Shown one piece after another: positions 1 through 11,398 of a stretch of 64,000 bases of DNA. Where the stretch lies: contig JXTB01000034.1 of the NCBI GenBank assembly GCA_002914805.1, positions 1,158,972 to 1,222,971 on the forward strand, written 5' to 3'. This stretch comes from Parasponia andersonii. Lineage: Eukaryota; Streptophyta; Magnoliopsida; Rosales; Cannabaceae. A program made the position numbers and the translations under genes. The notes beneath the pieces were generated by a model. That model worked only from the letters and a program-made list of their open reading frames with translations. It ran no database searches and was not told the origin of the DNA. Position 1 is the first letter of the stretch; each line of letters opens with the position of its first letter.

Positions 1-194
1 AAAAAAATAAAAGTGGTGCTTAACTAATGACGTCCACTTATTACAAATTAAAGGAAAATACCTACTGCTACCTAATCCTCACCTTACTCGATTAGGGATA
101 ACAGACTTTCACGCCTACCTCTGGTGTGACTCAAATCTAGGACCAAGATCTTAAGTAGCAAGTGCTCTTACTCTTTATCTTAAGTAAGCATCTA

Positions 195-2370
195 TCTTAG
201 CAAATAATAGTTCTCGGTAATCAATTACCTCAACAAACTTTAACTAATGGAAATCACTTAGTTTACTAATTTTCAAACTAGTGGTTACTATTTATTGCTA
301 CTAGTAACCAATTTTTTAGAATAATCTATAAAACTAGTTATTGGTTACCAATTATCAATCTACTTGTACTTGGTAACCAACAACTCAGCAAATGGTAACC
401 TATGGAAACCACTTAGGTAATTAGTTACTAGTTTCCAAAATGATTTACAAGACTAGTTACTAATTACCAGTTATCAATCTAGTTATACTTGATAATCAAC
501 TAACTCAGCAAATGGCAACCTATGGAAATACTTGGGTAATTGGTTACTGGTTTCTAGAATAGTTTATAAGACTAATTACCGGTTACCAATTTAGTTGTAC
601 TTGGTAACCAACTATCTCCGCAAATGGTAACCTTTCGAAAATCACTTAGGTAATTTGGATACTGATTTCCAAAACAGTTTACAAGACTAATTACTAGTTA
701 CCAATCTAGTTGTGCTTGGTAGCCAACTAATCCTTGGATAACCACTTAGGTAATTGGTTACTGGTTTTCAGAATGGTTTAGAAGACTAGTAGCAGATTAT
801 CACTTGCCAATTTAGTTGTACTTGATAATCAACTACTTCTGTAAATGGTAATCTATGAAAACTACTTAGGTAATTGGTTATTGGTTTCTAAAATAATTTA
901 CAAGACTAGTTATTGGTTACCAGTTACCAATCTAGTTGTACTTGGTAACTAACTACCTCGGCAAATGGTAACTTATAGAAACCATTCACGTTAATGGTTA
1001 CCAAACTCGTGACTAGTTACAAGACTGGTTATTATATATTGTTACTTGTAACTAATCTAGATACTAATTTCTAAAATAGTTTACAATACTAGTGACTAAT
1101 TACCAATTACCTATCTTTAAGGAATTAGGAAAAACATATTGTTGCGTTGCTATATTTTGTTAGTTTGTTTTATAAAATAATGTCTTTTTTTTTTTCCTTT
1201 TGCTGGAAAATTATATTAAAAATTATTATTATTATTATTATTGTAGTAAATCAGAAGCCATTAGATGGCAACCGATAATTTTCTAGGTACAATTATTTTT
1301 TTTAAAGAGATTTCAGGAATAGGTAATTAACTATCTCAACAAATTAGTACTTCATAAACTATGACAACCAATTTAGGTTACTGGTAATTAAAAACTAATC
1401 TAATTACTAATTTCTAATTTAGTAGCCACTTATAGGACTGATAGCCAGTTATCGATAATCAATCTGGTTTCGAGTTTCCAATGAAGATCAATTTGATTGT
1501 GAGTTACTTTAGTTACAAGTTACCGATTTATAATTGATTACTGGTTATTAGTTAACAAACTTTGATTATTAATTACCATTCTTACTAATAGTAACGAATT
1601 TGATTATTAGTTACTTATTACCAGTAATCAATCTAGTAACTAGTTACCAATCTGGTTAATGGTAACTAATTTGGTTACTAGTTTCCAGACTAGTATCTAG
1701 TTACTAGTTTCAAGACTTGTAAATAGCTACCGGTCTAGTTACCGATAACCAATCTGGTTACTAGTTTCCAAACTTGTGGCCAATAAAAAGCTGGTTAGGT
1801 TACTAGTTGCAAAGATAATGAATATTGATAAGGATCCTAAATGACAAAAGTAAATAGTATTTCTAAAAATCCAATGTCTCAATTTTTCAAAAAAAATGCC
1901 AATACTACTAAATGGTTACTGTTTTCTCTAGTCACTATTATTGTTATTATTGCCAAATTTGTTATTTTTTTCTCTACAAACTTTTGGTTTCTATATTACT
2001 AGAGTAGTCATTAATACCCAATTGGTTACTAGTTTCTATGGTTACCAGTGTGACCATTACTACTTAAGTGTGAACTGTTTCTGGTTTCTTCAATTTTTGG
2101 TTACAAGTAATACTAGTTTGGTTACTGGTTTCTAGTTACTAATTATACTAATTTAGTTTCTAATTTCTCTGATTACTGGTTATTAATCACACTAATTTGG
2201 TTACAAGTTTCTAATTAGGTTACTAATTTCTAATTATTGAATACTAATCATACTAATTTAGTTACTAGTTTCTAGTTATCTGCTTCTCTAATTAATAGTT
2301 GCTAATCGCACTAATTTAATTACTAGTTACCAGTTACACAGTATTTGGTTACTAGTTTCCACGTTGCTTA
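195..2370. repeat. Degenerate minisatellite of GGTTACTAGTTTCCA-like units
   Basis: From about 195 to 1110 a unit of about 110-120 bp recurs. The phrase GGTAACCAACTA (or a close variant) falls near 372, 491, 603, 718, 833 and 943, each time followed by a gcaaatggtaacc-like and then a cacttaggtaattggttac-like phrase. From 1110 to 2370 the long period decays into scattered short units such as ggttactagtttcca and ggttaccagttacc on both strands. There is no convincing reading frame; the 64-residue open frame inside it is made of the repeat. The base composition and the mutual inversion of GGTTAC and GTAACC let the array fold on itself. I know no family for it. Confidence 0.8.
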
Positions 2371-3442
2371 TCTATAAAAATTGTGCTCAATAACATATAA
2401 AAAGACAAAATTGGATACCACGTGTTAATAAGCTAGTGAAACTCACAAAAAAAAGTAAGGAGCGAAAGCTTAAAGACATAAAAACATAATAATACCAATA
2501 ATGAAAATACAGTAAAAGATTTTAAAATTCAAGCAAATGAAAATGAAAAAAGAATTTAGCATCCAAGATCCATAAAAAATGGGTTTCTTAAATATCATAA
2601 CAAATCATTTCAAAAAAAAAATATTAAAAAAATAAAACACCATAACAAATTAAATTCACAATAATACTATTTGATGACAAATACGTTCATCTATAAAATC
2701 CAAACAAACGAATAGAATCGAAATCCAAATTATACTAATTACATCATAACCGAAAATGACTGAGCCTCCTATACTCGTAAACTCATCAAAATGCTAGCAA
2801 TTGAAAAACAAACATCTAATATTAAATGGAACATTCGAGATCCTTCTACAAGTTACATAACCAAAATTGTTACGAATCTTCTATGACTACTCTCTCTAAA
2901 GTTCTACAGTCTGATAGTTATTTGCAATCTGATCTTAAAGTGCCGATTCCTGTAAAAAGAAAACAAACATTTACTTTAGAGAAATAATTTTTTCATTGAA
3001 AGAAAGATACCAAGTTTTATCCTATTAACTTCTCCATTATCACACATGCAATCTCAAAGATATTTGCTTATTTAAGCATAAACGGGATCTAATTTTTGGC
3101 AGTCAAAGACCCAAAACTGAAAAATTAAATGGGTTAGAAGTTGGGCTTTTTAGCCGAACGGTTGAATTTTAGATCAAAGATTGTAAAATGGCCATTTTTA
3201 AACCCTGTTAAAAAATGGCTAAATTTTAAAAGTTATTTAAACAATTATCGTTTTTCATATTTTGTCTATCAAAATATATTCATTTATTTTTTTAAAATTA
3301 ATTTATTTCATAAAAAATGATTTACTTTATAAAAAAAATAAATCAACTAAAAAATAACTATTTATCAAAATAATTTATAAAACAATCATTTTTATTAAAT
3401 AGGCGTAAAAACAGCATGTGAAAGAAAAGGCATTTCTTATAA
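2371..3442. other. AT-rich spacer, nothing recognised
   Basis: This stretch is AT-rich with many A and T runs. No open frame, RNA gene or repeat with clear ends was seen. Confidence 0.5.
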
Positions 3443-3599
3443 TACTCTTAGGGGAAATTGACATTGATAGTCAAATTTGGGCCAAATTGACTTTTTTAGT
3501 TCGCTTTTTCAAAATGATATTTATAGTTTAAAATAATAACTTTTTTAGTTATTTTTAGAGACATAAAAAATAGTCATTCCAAAATTATCCTACTGTCAT

Positions 3600-4440
3600 T
3601 TTATATTTAGTTACTAATAGTCACAATTTTGTGACTGATATTTTTTTTCGGAATAATTTATTTTACATCATTATGAATATTATGAATTTTTGAAGACGTG
3701 AATAGTGTCAAAATTTTGTGACTGATGGTCACAATTTTTATAACGTCCTTTTTGGATAAGTTTTAAATTGTTATATTACTCACAATTTTGTTATTAGTAG
3801 TCATAATTTTGTGATTGTTAGTCAAAATTTGTTTTACATCATTATGAATTATTAAAAGAATTTATATTTTAGTGCAACCAATAGTCACACATTTGTGACG
3901 ACCAGTTATAAAAGATAGAGAATTTGTTACTTGATTCATCTTGATTTGTTTTATCATTACAAATATTGTGAATTTTTGAAGATATGAGTAGTATCATAAT
4001 TTTATGACTGATGGTCACAATTTTTATAACGTCTTTTTCCAGATATGTTTTAAATTATTACATTACTCACAATTTTGTTATTGGTAATCATAATTTTGTG
4101 ATTACTATCCATTACGAATAATTAAAAGAATTTATTATTTAGTACAACTAATAGTCACACATTTGTGATTTGTAATGGCTAATCACAAAAGATAAAGAAT
4201 CTGTTACTTGATTCATCTTGATTTGTTTTATTATTGCAAATATTGTGAATTTTTGAAGACATAGATAGTATCATAATTTTATAATTTTATGATTGATAGT
4301 CACAATTTTAATAACAACTTTTTTCAGGTATGTTTTAAAATACATGCTACTCGATTCATTTTGATTTATTTTGTCACACATAATTAGTCACACAGTTAAT
4401 ATTCCACGAAACATTATTCATTTTATTCGTTGTTTCTAAG
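3600..4440. repeat. Tandem repeat of about 280 bp, roughly three copies, inside the MULE
   Basis: The phrase TGTGAATTTTTGAAGA (or a variant) recurs at about 3682, 3967 and 4244, spacings of 285 and 277 bp. Each copy also contains gatggtcacaatttttataac, an acaattttgttatt phrase, a run reading agtcacacatttgtga, and cttgattcatcttgatttg. Copies are diverged by many single changes. The short words TCACAATTTTGTGA-like within the unit are near palindromes. Confidence 0.75.
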
Positions 4441-4684
4441 AAACTATTGACCGCTAAATTATATCAATATTTTTTTTTACAATATACGTGCATCACATTC
4501 CCCAAATTAGTGCCCACCTTAGAAAATCGAAATAAATATTCACTTTGGGCTAACAAGGCCACTCACACAAAATCTAATTTTCACTTGAAAAATCCATAAA
4601 TTACATATTAGAAGTCAGTCATACAATCATTAATAGTTGTCAAAATTTGTGACTTAAATCACAAAAGTTGTGTCAATCACACAT

Positions 4685-5056
4685 TTAGGACTTACTTGGA
4701 TACAAATTTGAAAAGGGGACAGAAGAAATCAAGCTCACCTTCTCCTCCTTAGACCACGCGATGTGGTGCCTTTTTCCCAACTTTCCCATACCTTCAATCA
4801 AAGCCAAGTCCTTATCTTCCCTAACTTCTATCTCCAGTAGCCTCCTCGATCTTCTCGTATTCCTAGGCGAGGCAGAACCCAATAAACCTAATTGAGATGT
4901 CTTGTTCTTGCACCGCCACCTAGATCCAACGTGCTCTACATGCTTGTGAGCCATTTCAAGCTGATTGGTGAGATGAGTCTTGGATCTCCAAAGAGAGGTA
5001 GGAGAAAGAAACAGAAGTTGTTGAAAAGGGACGAAACTAGGAGAATTGAGAGACAA
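4685..5056 (-). CDS. Uncharacterised 123-residue open frame inside the MULE
   Basis: The frame runs on the minus strand and its composition is less AT-rich than its surroundings. The product is basic and serine-rich (SPRNTRRSRRLLEIEVREDKD in the middle) with no domain I recognise, no signal peptide and no membrane segment. It lies in a stretch (4685-5180) whose composition differs from the neighbouring satellite, so it may be a piece of a host gene carried by the transposon, or a chance frame. I could not identify a parent gene. Confidence 0.15.
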   Translation of the reverse strand: MSLNSPSFVPFQQLLFLSPTSLWRSKTHLTNQLEMAHKHVEHVGSRWRCKNKTSQLGLLGSASPRNTRRSRRLLEIEVREDKDLALIEGMGKLGKRHHIAWSKEEKVSLISSVPFSNLYPSKS

Positions 5057-6427
5057 AGTGGAAGGTGACAGAGTCCTCTTGGAGGACGGTTCGATAAGAT
5101 CAATGGAGAGATGAGGAAGATCTTTGGATTGGGCGAGGTGCGAGGCCGATTTAGTTTGGGGTCGGGGCTTAGATCTAATAAAAATGGAGAGAGAAAGAGA
5201 TTATGTATACATTCTCAACTTAAAGTGTTTCCTGAAAGTGTAAAATTATGTGATTAAACCAGCCTCTCTAGAAGAAAACAAAATGTGTCTGATATGGCCT
5301 AATAATAATAGTGGTAACCACTCCTTTCTTTTAAAAAGCAACACAACAGCACTGAAAAAAAAAAAAAAAATTCTTGTTCCCTTTGGTGAGATGCAAGTCC
5401 TCATTAGTTGTGAATCATAATGTGGGACTTTGTCCCTTATGATTTGTTGGATTGTGACATATATGGGTTATCAATAGCCAAAACGTATAGCCTTACAAAT
5501 GTCCTGATTTACTGCTTTGGTTACAGCTAACCACTAGTCAGTGGTCACCAACTCTCTCTCCCTCATCTGGTGGCCTTGTCATAGAACTGCAAAAGTAAGA
5601 TAATATAACGTAATGTTTCCAGATATTAATGTATTGTTGGCATTTATTTAGAAGAAGTGTCGTGAACTCGTGACTGGTTGTCCACTACGCTTTACAGGAA
5701 AATACCAAATAGTATATAACTCTTAGCTACAAAAACTTATGCAACTAATCTTTGTCCAAACTAGTACATGGAATTTAGTTCCATAATGCAACATTGCAAC
5801 TCACCGAGAAAATTACAATTATGACCTACCAACTCCTAGAATATTCTACCTACTAGACTTTGTTTGTTGAATAAATCGAGCTATATAACCTACTTACGCC
5901 CAAGATTTTAGGGAACGAACTGTGAAGACATCCACTTTTGAAAATTATCAAATATTAAAATCAAAACCAGCTTAAACTCAAAACCCATCAAAATCTCACC
6001 CCCATGCTGCCTTTTTTCCTCCTGTTTCCTTTTGGGCATTTTTGTTAACTTTTGGTACATACTACAAAGTGAGATCCACACACACACACACACAAAAAAT
6101 GAAAAAGGAAGAAATGTTTATAATATTATTTTCCTAATTCCGTTGAGTGGACAAACGGGATGAAAAAAAAAATAAAAAAGGGGGGGAATATTGACATTTC
6201 CCCTCTAAGAGAGAGAGAGAGAAAGAGAGTGGATGAATGGAGGAGGAAGACGATTTTGACACTCTCTTGGTTGATTCTCTTATTGGATAAGGGGCATTGA
6301 GAGTCAACGACATTTTAGATTTTTTGTTATCTAAAGAGTATTAAAAATGCCATTTAAACAAAAGTGAACTAAAAAAAGTCTTATAGATTCAAATTAGAAC
6401 TGTCTAACTCAGTTTCCCTACTCTCAG

Positions 6428-6737
6428 AGTACGTTAAGGCCATAGAATGAAGCTAGTGGGCCTCAAATACGACAGCCCAAAATAGAGTGTGTGCATTATT
6501 TAAGCGTAAATTGCCAGAAATAGATGGAAAATGGGCCTTTCCTTCTATGTCCATCGGGCCTTATATAGTGAAACGGGCCGATAGCCCAAGTTTCGAAAAA
6601 TGAAGGGTTCAACAATTTAAAGGGCTTCAGCTTGGGTCCTTATAAGAAATGGACCATTACTTAGTAATTATAAAGTCCAGTCTGGTTATTAGAATTCAAA
6701 TGGGCCAACATCTAAAAGAAATAGGACTAGTCTTAGT
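6428..6737. other. Spacer, nothing recognised
   Basis: Single-copy looking sequence with several gggcc/ggccc words (for example gcccaaaata, cgggccttat). No gene or RNA signal was seen. Confidence 0.4.
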
Positions 6738-7182
6738 CTACGTTTGGTAGGAGCGAAAAGGGAGAGGAAAGGAGTAGGAGGGAAAACGGGAAGAAAGAAA
6801 AATCGGGTGCCCGGTAGGATGGAAAAAGAATAGGAAGAGAAAATAGAGGAGAAAATGGGAGAAAAACAAGTGAAGTAGGGTCCACAAAAATTTTCTACTT
6901 TAAATTAGAGAGAAAAGAATATTATATGTACATATTTAGTAAGTATTGGAAAAATAATTTAGCCAATCACAAAAAATAAATTTACTAAATTAATCTTACA
7001 TATTAATTTTTAAAATCATTATATTGAGGGTGAAATAGTTGTTTTCAAATAAATTAGTTTTAATTCCTCTTTTTATACCAAATAACTATAAGAGAAAGAC
7101 ACTTTCATTTCCGTTCTACATATTCTCTTTCTCATATGATTTTTTTCTCTCTCCAATTTTCTTTCCTCTATACCAAACATAG
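6738..7182. mobile_element. MITE-like element with imperfect terminal inverted repeats
   Basis: The left end reads CTACGTTTGGTAGGAG followed by purine-rich gaaaagggagaggaaagg. The right end, on the other strand, reads CTATGTTTGGTATAGAGG followed by aaagaaaattggagagag. The ends therefore match as inverted repeats and continue as a purine-rich strand on each side. The element is 445 bp, non-coding and AT-rich in the middle. I could not settle a target duplication, so the superfamily is open; hAT or PIF/Harbinger derivation is possible. Confidence 0.6.
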
Positions 7183-8507
7183 CTTTGAAATCCTCGGGCC
7201 ACGCCCATTTATCTCAATAAAGTAGATAATGAAAAATAGATGTGAAAAAAATAAAATTAAATTCAAACAATGCTTAAAATAGAGATGGGACTAGTCGTAA
7301 AATTGAGGTTTCTCAATCTTAAAAATTGGCTTAAAATAGTTGAATTACGAGTTATTATAAAAAAAAAACCTTGAGTTTTTTACTTTTAGCAAAAAAAAAA
7401 CCCTAGATTTTCGATTATATAAAAAAACATTTTCTTTGTTTAATTTTTAGTAAAAAAAATCTTTGAGTTCTTAGTTATATCAAATAAAATCTTTAGATTA
7501 AAAAATTGTTATGAAAATTTGCAAGCGCACAAAATCATAATAAGCAATATAGAATGAGTATGAAGTATCGTCCCACGAAAACGGTGGAATTACTAATTAC
7601 TGAAATTTAGCTAACCCTAATTTCATTTGAATTAAGTAATTAAAAAAAAGGAAAATTAAATTAAAACTAAAAATAAACTAAATGCAATTAAAATAACGAC
7701 AATAAAAACGAAAATAGAGAGTGCAAACAAAAATTGAACGAGGTTTAGATTAATGAAAATAAACATAGAATTTTCGAGTTCACCATTGTTTATCTACTCT
7801 GAAATTTTCTATCTCACTAGTCTAAAATTATTCTCCTAGTTGATATGTAAAATTCTCTATTTTATTTATTATTTTCTCCAAAATTCAAGTAAAAATATCT
7901 TTAATTACCAATTCACTATATTCCTATGCGAATTAAACTAATTAAAAGTTCATTAAGATCTATGGAAACTCATGTAGTGGCTACACAAACTAAGTAAACA
8001 TATCCCTAATTTAGATGCAATTTATGGCTTTCAATCTAATAATCTAGACACATAAATTTCCTTTAAATTTCATTATAATTAACAAATCATTTATCTAATG
8101 ACCAACTAAATAGAAGTATTAAAAACAAAATTGAAAACTCATATAGAAAAAATAATTTATGAACTAAATTGAAAGAAAAATTTAAAACTTCGTAGTTAGG
8201 CTACATCGTAACCGAAGAAAAAGGAATTTAGAATGTAACTAAACAAAAAAAAAACTATAAATATAGACGTAACAATTCAAACAGAAACTAGAAAGAGGAA
8301 GAAAAACTGCTCTTAAAATATCTCTCTTAATTATCGTCGTTTCCTCCACTGTCAAAATCTGTGTTTGCTCACTGGTCTCTGATGGTTGCTGTCCTCAACT
8401 ATTCAATTCCCTTAGAGTTGCGACAACGAACCATTGATAGAGAATTTGAGGATTATATAATCAGAATATTTGATTAGGATCATCAATTTCTATTGCCAAA
8501 GCATGAG
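7183..8507. repeat. AT-rich spacer with a probable dispersed-repeat remnant (7510-8290)
   Basis: From 7510 the sequence reads ttgcaagcgcacaaaatc ... gagtatgaagtatcgtccc acgaaaacgg. This resembles a repeat that I recall as common in dicot genomes (a stretch with gcaagcgcac followed by a gtatcg-tcccac phrase), usually LTR-derived, but I cannot define its ends here. Before it, 7340-7500 holds three loose copies of a phrase of the form ccttgagtttttacttttagca plus an A run. No gene is seen. Confidence 0.3.
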
Positions 8508-9099
8508 CACTACAACATATATAACTTTCATTGACGCATTGTTACATAAAAAAAAAAGTCATCAAAACGTTTTGCAAAAGCTATTTGACTTTTTTCGATG
8601 TATTTTTTCATCTGCAGCCATTGTCGGTGTATGTTCATCACCAAAAGTCAATTGTTGATAAAGAATAAAATGCATCAGCCAAAAGCACTTTCATCGATGT
8701 ATTTTTATCTTTTGCCTACGCATCACTTTGCGTCAGCAAAACGTTCACCAAATTTTGGACGTTGGTCAACCATCCCTAATGCAAAATATGTGTTAGTGAA
8801 AGTATACCTTTGTCAACGCAATTTTGCGTCAGCAAAAGTATTTGAAAAAGTTAAAAATTTGTCCGCAAAAGTCTATTTATTGGAAAATATATATATTTAA
8901 TAATTATCTTTTCTAAATTAGTAAATAAAAAATTGTAATATATATCCTTAATTAATATATTAAAAGGAAGTAGATTAATAAGAACTTTTATTAAATAAAA
9001 AAAATTATACAAAGTGTTTCTAAAACTACAACATAAAAAAAAAGTGGCTGTTCTTGAGATAAATGCAGTAGCATATCGATGTCAAGTTGTGCAATAAAT

Positions 9100-9700
9100 A
9101 TCTACAGCATTCGGTATTGCTCGTTGAGCTGTTATTAAGTTTCGTCGAGCTGACATTGGTGCTTCGCATCTCAACATATATGTTCTGTGTCCTTCTTGGC
9201 CAGTTGATGCTTCAAGCTACAATGGTCTTAGCAATGTGGCCTGAGTTGAAAGCTCTCAGTCTGCCTACACTCTTGAGCTGAGGGAGCAGTGCTAACCCCT
9301 TCTGCCATCTCGATCAAGTCTTTAGAGCCTGAGATATGATATGAAACTCGTCAATGTATTCAGGCCATTCCACAGACTCATCAAATAAGACAGCATCCCT
9401 AGGCTCAGACTGAGCACAAACCTGAGCTTGAGTGAGAGACTCCTCCATATGAGCAACCATCTCTACTTATAAAATTAAAATAATAATACGTTAAATTAAA
9501 TTACAAATTTTTTACATAAACTAAATAGTTTTAAAAAATAATGAATATTTACGTGTTTCTGTTGTGTATACTCATTCCATCGACCGGAGATTTTCTGATA
9601 ATGATTCTCGAAGTAATCTATTGGGCTTATCAGCTCTCCGATCTCTAGGTATTTTGGATAATTTAGGTCTACTAGAGAGATTTTTAGTATTTTAGGTCTC
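9100..9700 (-). pseudogene. Remnant of a plant En/Spm transposase (Ptta/Transposase_24 type)
   Basis: Read on the minus strand, 9699-9540 encodes a segment ending in ISPIDYFENHYQKISG and GRWNEYTQQKH. After an AT-rich stretch that may be an intron (about 9474-9540), 9470-9320 encodes EMVAHMEESLTQAQ followed by SEPRDAVLFDESVEWPEYID, and the frame runs into a stop near 9325. The pattern 'xPIDYFxxHxxK-G-W-N...MVxxMEESL' is typical of the C-terminal Transposase_24 (Ptta/En/Spm) domain found in plant CACTA elements. What remains is a fragment with further stops downstream (to about 9100). It supports the CACTA assignment of the surrounding element. Confidence 0.55.
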
Positions 9701-11303
9701 CTAGGGTTATTTTGAGGTATTTTATCACAATCCAGAAAAAAAAAATTCCACAAATAATAAACAAATCCATACAATAAATCCACAATTCTCAAAAAAAAAA
9801 AAAAAACCATAACTATATATACATGAAACCAAAATCTTTAGCAAAGAACACACATCCAATTTTTGAGAGAAAGATAAGAGAGAGAGAGAGAGAGAGTTAG
9901 TTGATAGAAAAAGTGAATGAAAGCCGAAGGGAAGGAAAAGGAAAAAGGACACACAAATGCGTAAATCCATATACAATTAACAACATCCTAAAAAAAATAC
10001 GATATTTGCACAATTTGGACCTACCAATATAATATTTTTTTAATAAAATACCAATGTAAGATTAATATAAGAGAATATGATCAAAGCAGATGGGCCACTA
10101 ACAAAAATATGGTCAACACCTCACCCAATTAATAACTAAAATGACAAGAAACAAACACCTACAAATTTTGTCATCCAAACAAACTTTTTTTATTTTTTTT
10201 CTGAGCTATCACCCAAACAATTGTGAAGGTCTAACACATATCCAAAACGGAGATATAATAACGACAACAATACTACAAATATCCATTACCATGTATAAAA
10301 ATTCATAAAACCCATAAACAAAAATCAACATTTCCACACAAATAAACCTGCTACTCGGAAAAAAAAAAAACACATAACCGAAACACAAATCCACATTTTC
10401 ACAAAAATAAATCTACAAACCCACAGAATAAATCAACATCAAGAATAATAAATAAATAAATAAGGAAAGAACACATACCTAGAAAGATGCCAAAATCCAA
10501 AGAATAAATCAACCATTAAAATTTTCACCTGTTCTGGGTGAAAATTAGAGACCACAAATGAAACGAATTTTTTTTTTGAAAAAAGAGAAAATATAGGCTT
10601 TTATTATTTATTTGACTACATAAATTATACTTTGCACTACTTACACTAAGCAATCATCAACCATTCCATTAAAAAAGAAAAATCATCAATCAAGCTGTGA
10701 GGCCATTTCTTCTTTTTTCAATTTTGTTTTCATAATTTTTTCCCCTTTTGAAAATGTAATGTTTATTAGGAAAAATTAAATAATGTAAAATTAAATAACA
10801 GATATACATTATTATGGAAGAATAGGATTCATAAAGTCAATCCCTCTCATCTATGACTAGGACTGACCAAAACATGTAATTATCTAGCATCTAAGCTACC
10901 ATTTAAATTTAGCTGCTCAGCTCAATATAATTTTTTAATTATATAATTAATATGTTTAGGAAAAAAAAAGGACAAAAAGAAAAAATAAGCTGGATTCCAT
11001 TCATCTAGCTTTATCCAAATAAGATCAACATAATCATTGCAACGTTCATAATAATTGAAAAGTGAAAAGTAGTATTCCATAATTTTAAGAGAGTTTACTA
11101 ATAACAAGAAGAAGAAATAGAGAAAATAAATTTAATATTAAGAATCAGGAGTTGTGCATTTGCGCTTTACCACTATTTCGAAAGCTTCAGAATCTGAAGT
11201 TGCAGAGAGAGATTTTACCCCGTCTGGATTAGAAAGCAAAGGAGTAGATAGATAGAGATAAAATTTTGAGAGCAGTCAAGGAGAAATGGAAGGCCAATAT
11301 CAC

Positions 11304-11305
<2 letters not shown>

Positions 11306-11394
<89 letters not shown>
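11306..11394. repeat. (GA)n microsatellite, about 44 units
   Basis: An uninterrupted GA dinucleotide run near the right end of the CACTA element; further short GA runs follow at 11415-11430. A run this long is likely to vary in length between individuals. Confidence 0.95.

Positions 11395-11398
<4 letters not shown>

Larger units (their letters stand above)
3443..6427. mobile_element. Mutator-like DNA transposon (non-autonomous MULE) with 9-bp target duplication
   Basis: The element proper runs 3452-6418. It starts GGGAAATTGACATTGATAG and its other end, read on the minus strand, starts GGGAAACTGAGTTAGACAG. The two ends align imperfectly for about 75-100 bp, sharing blocks such as GACTTTTTTAGTTC. 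It is flanked by TACTCTTAG (3443-3451) and TACTCTCAG (6419-6427), eight of nine bases equal, the target-site duplication length expected of Mutator elements. Inside are a ~280-bp tandem repeat (3600-4440), a more GC-rich gene-like segment (4685-5180), a CA run near 6078-6093 and a GA run near 6209-6227. No MURA transposase frame is visible, so it would depend on a helper. The gene-like segment may be captured host DNA (Pack-MULE style), which is inference. Confidence 0.7.

Noticed and set aside
195-1110. Regularly spaced repeats that might suggest a CRISPR array
   Set aside because: The period is ~115 bp with diverged units and no unique spacers, and the genome is a plant nuclear one; it is a minisatellite.
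4685-5056. The idea that this frame is an intact functional gene
   Set aside because: It has no recognisable domain, no promoter or further exons, and lies within a transposon, so it is kept only as a low-confidence frame.
6187-6203. A second MULE-end-like phrase, attgacatttcccc, inside the right end of the Mutator-like element
   Set aside because: It could mark an alternative right end, but its flank does not match the left 9-bp flank, whereas the end at 6418 has both a longer inverted match and an 8/9 flank match.
8598-8900. A 100-residue plus-strand open frame near the left end of the CACTA element
   Set aside because: It is a translation of the subterminal repeat motifs (FASAKRSP, NFASAKV, LSAKVYL recur) and not a protein-coding gene.
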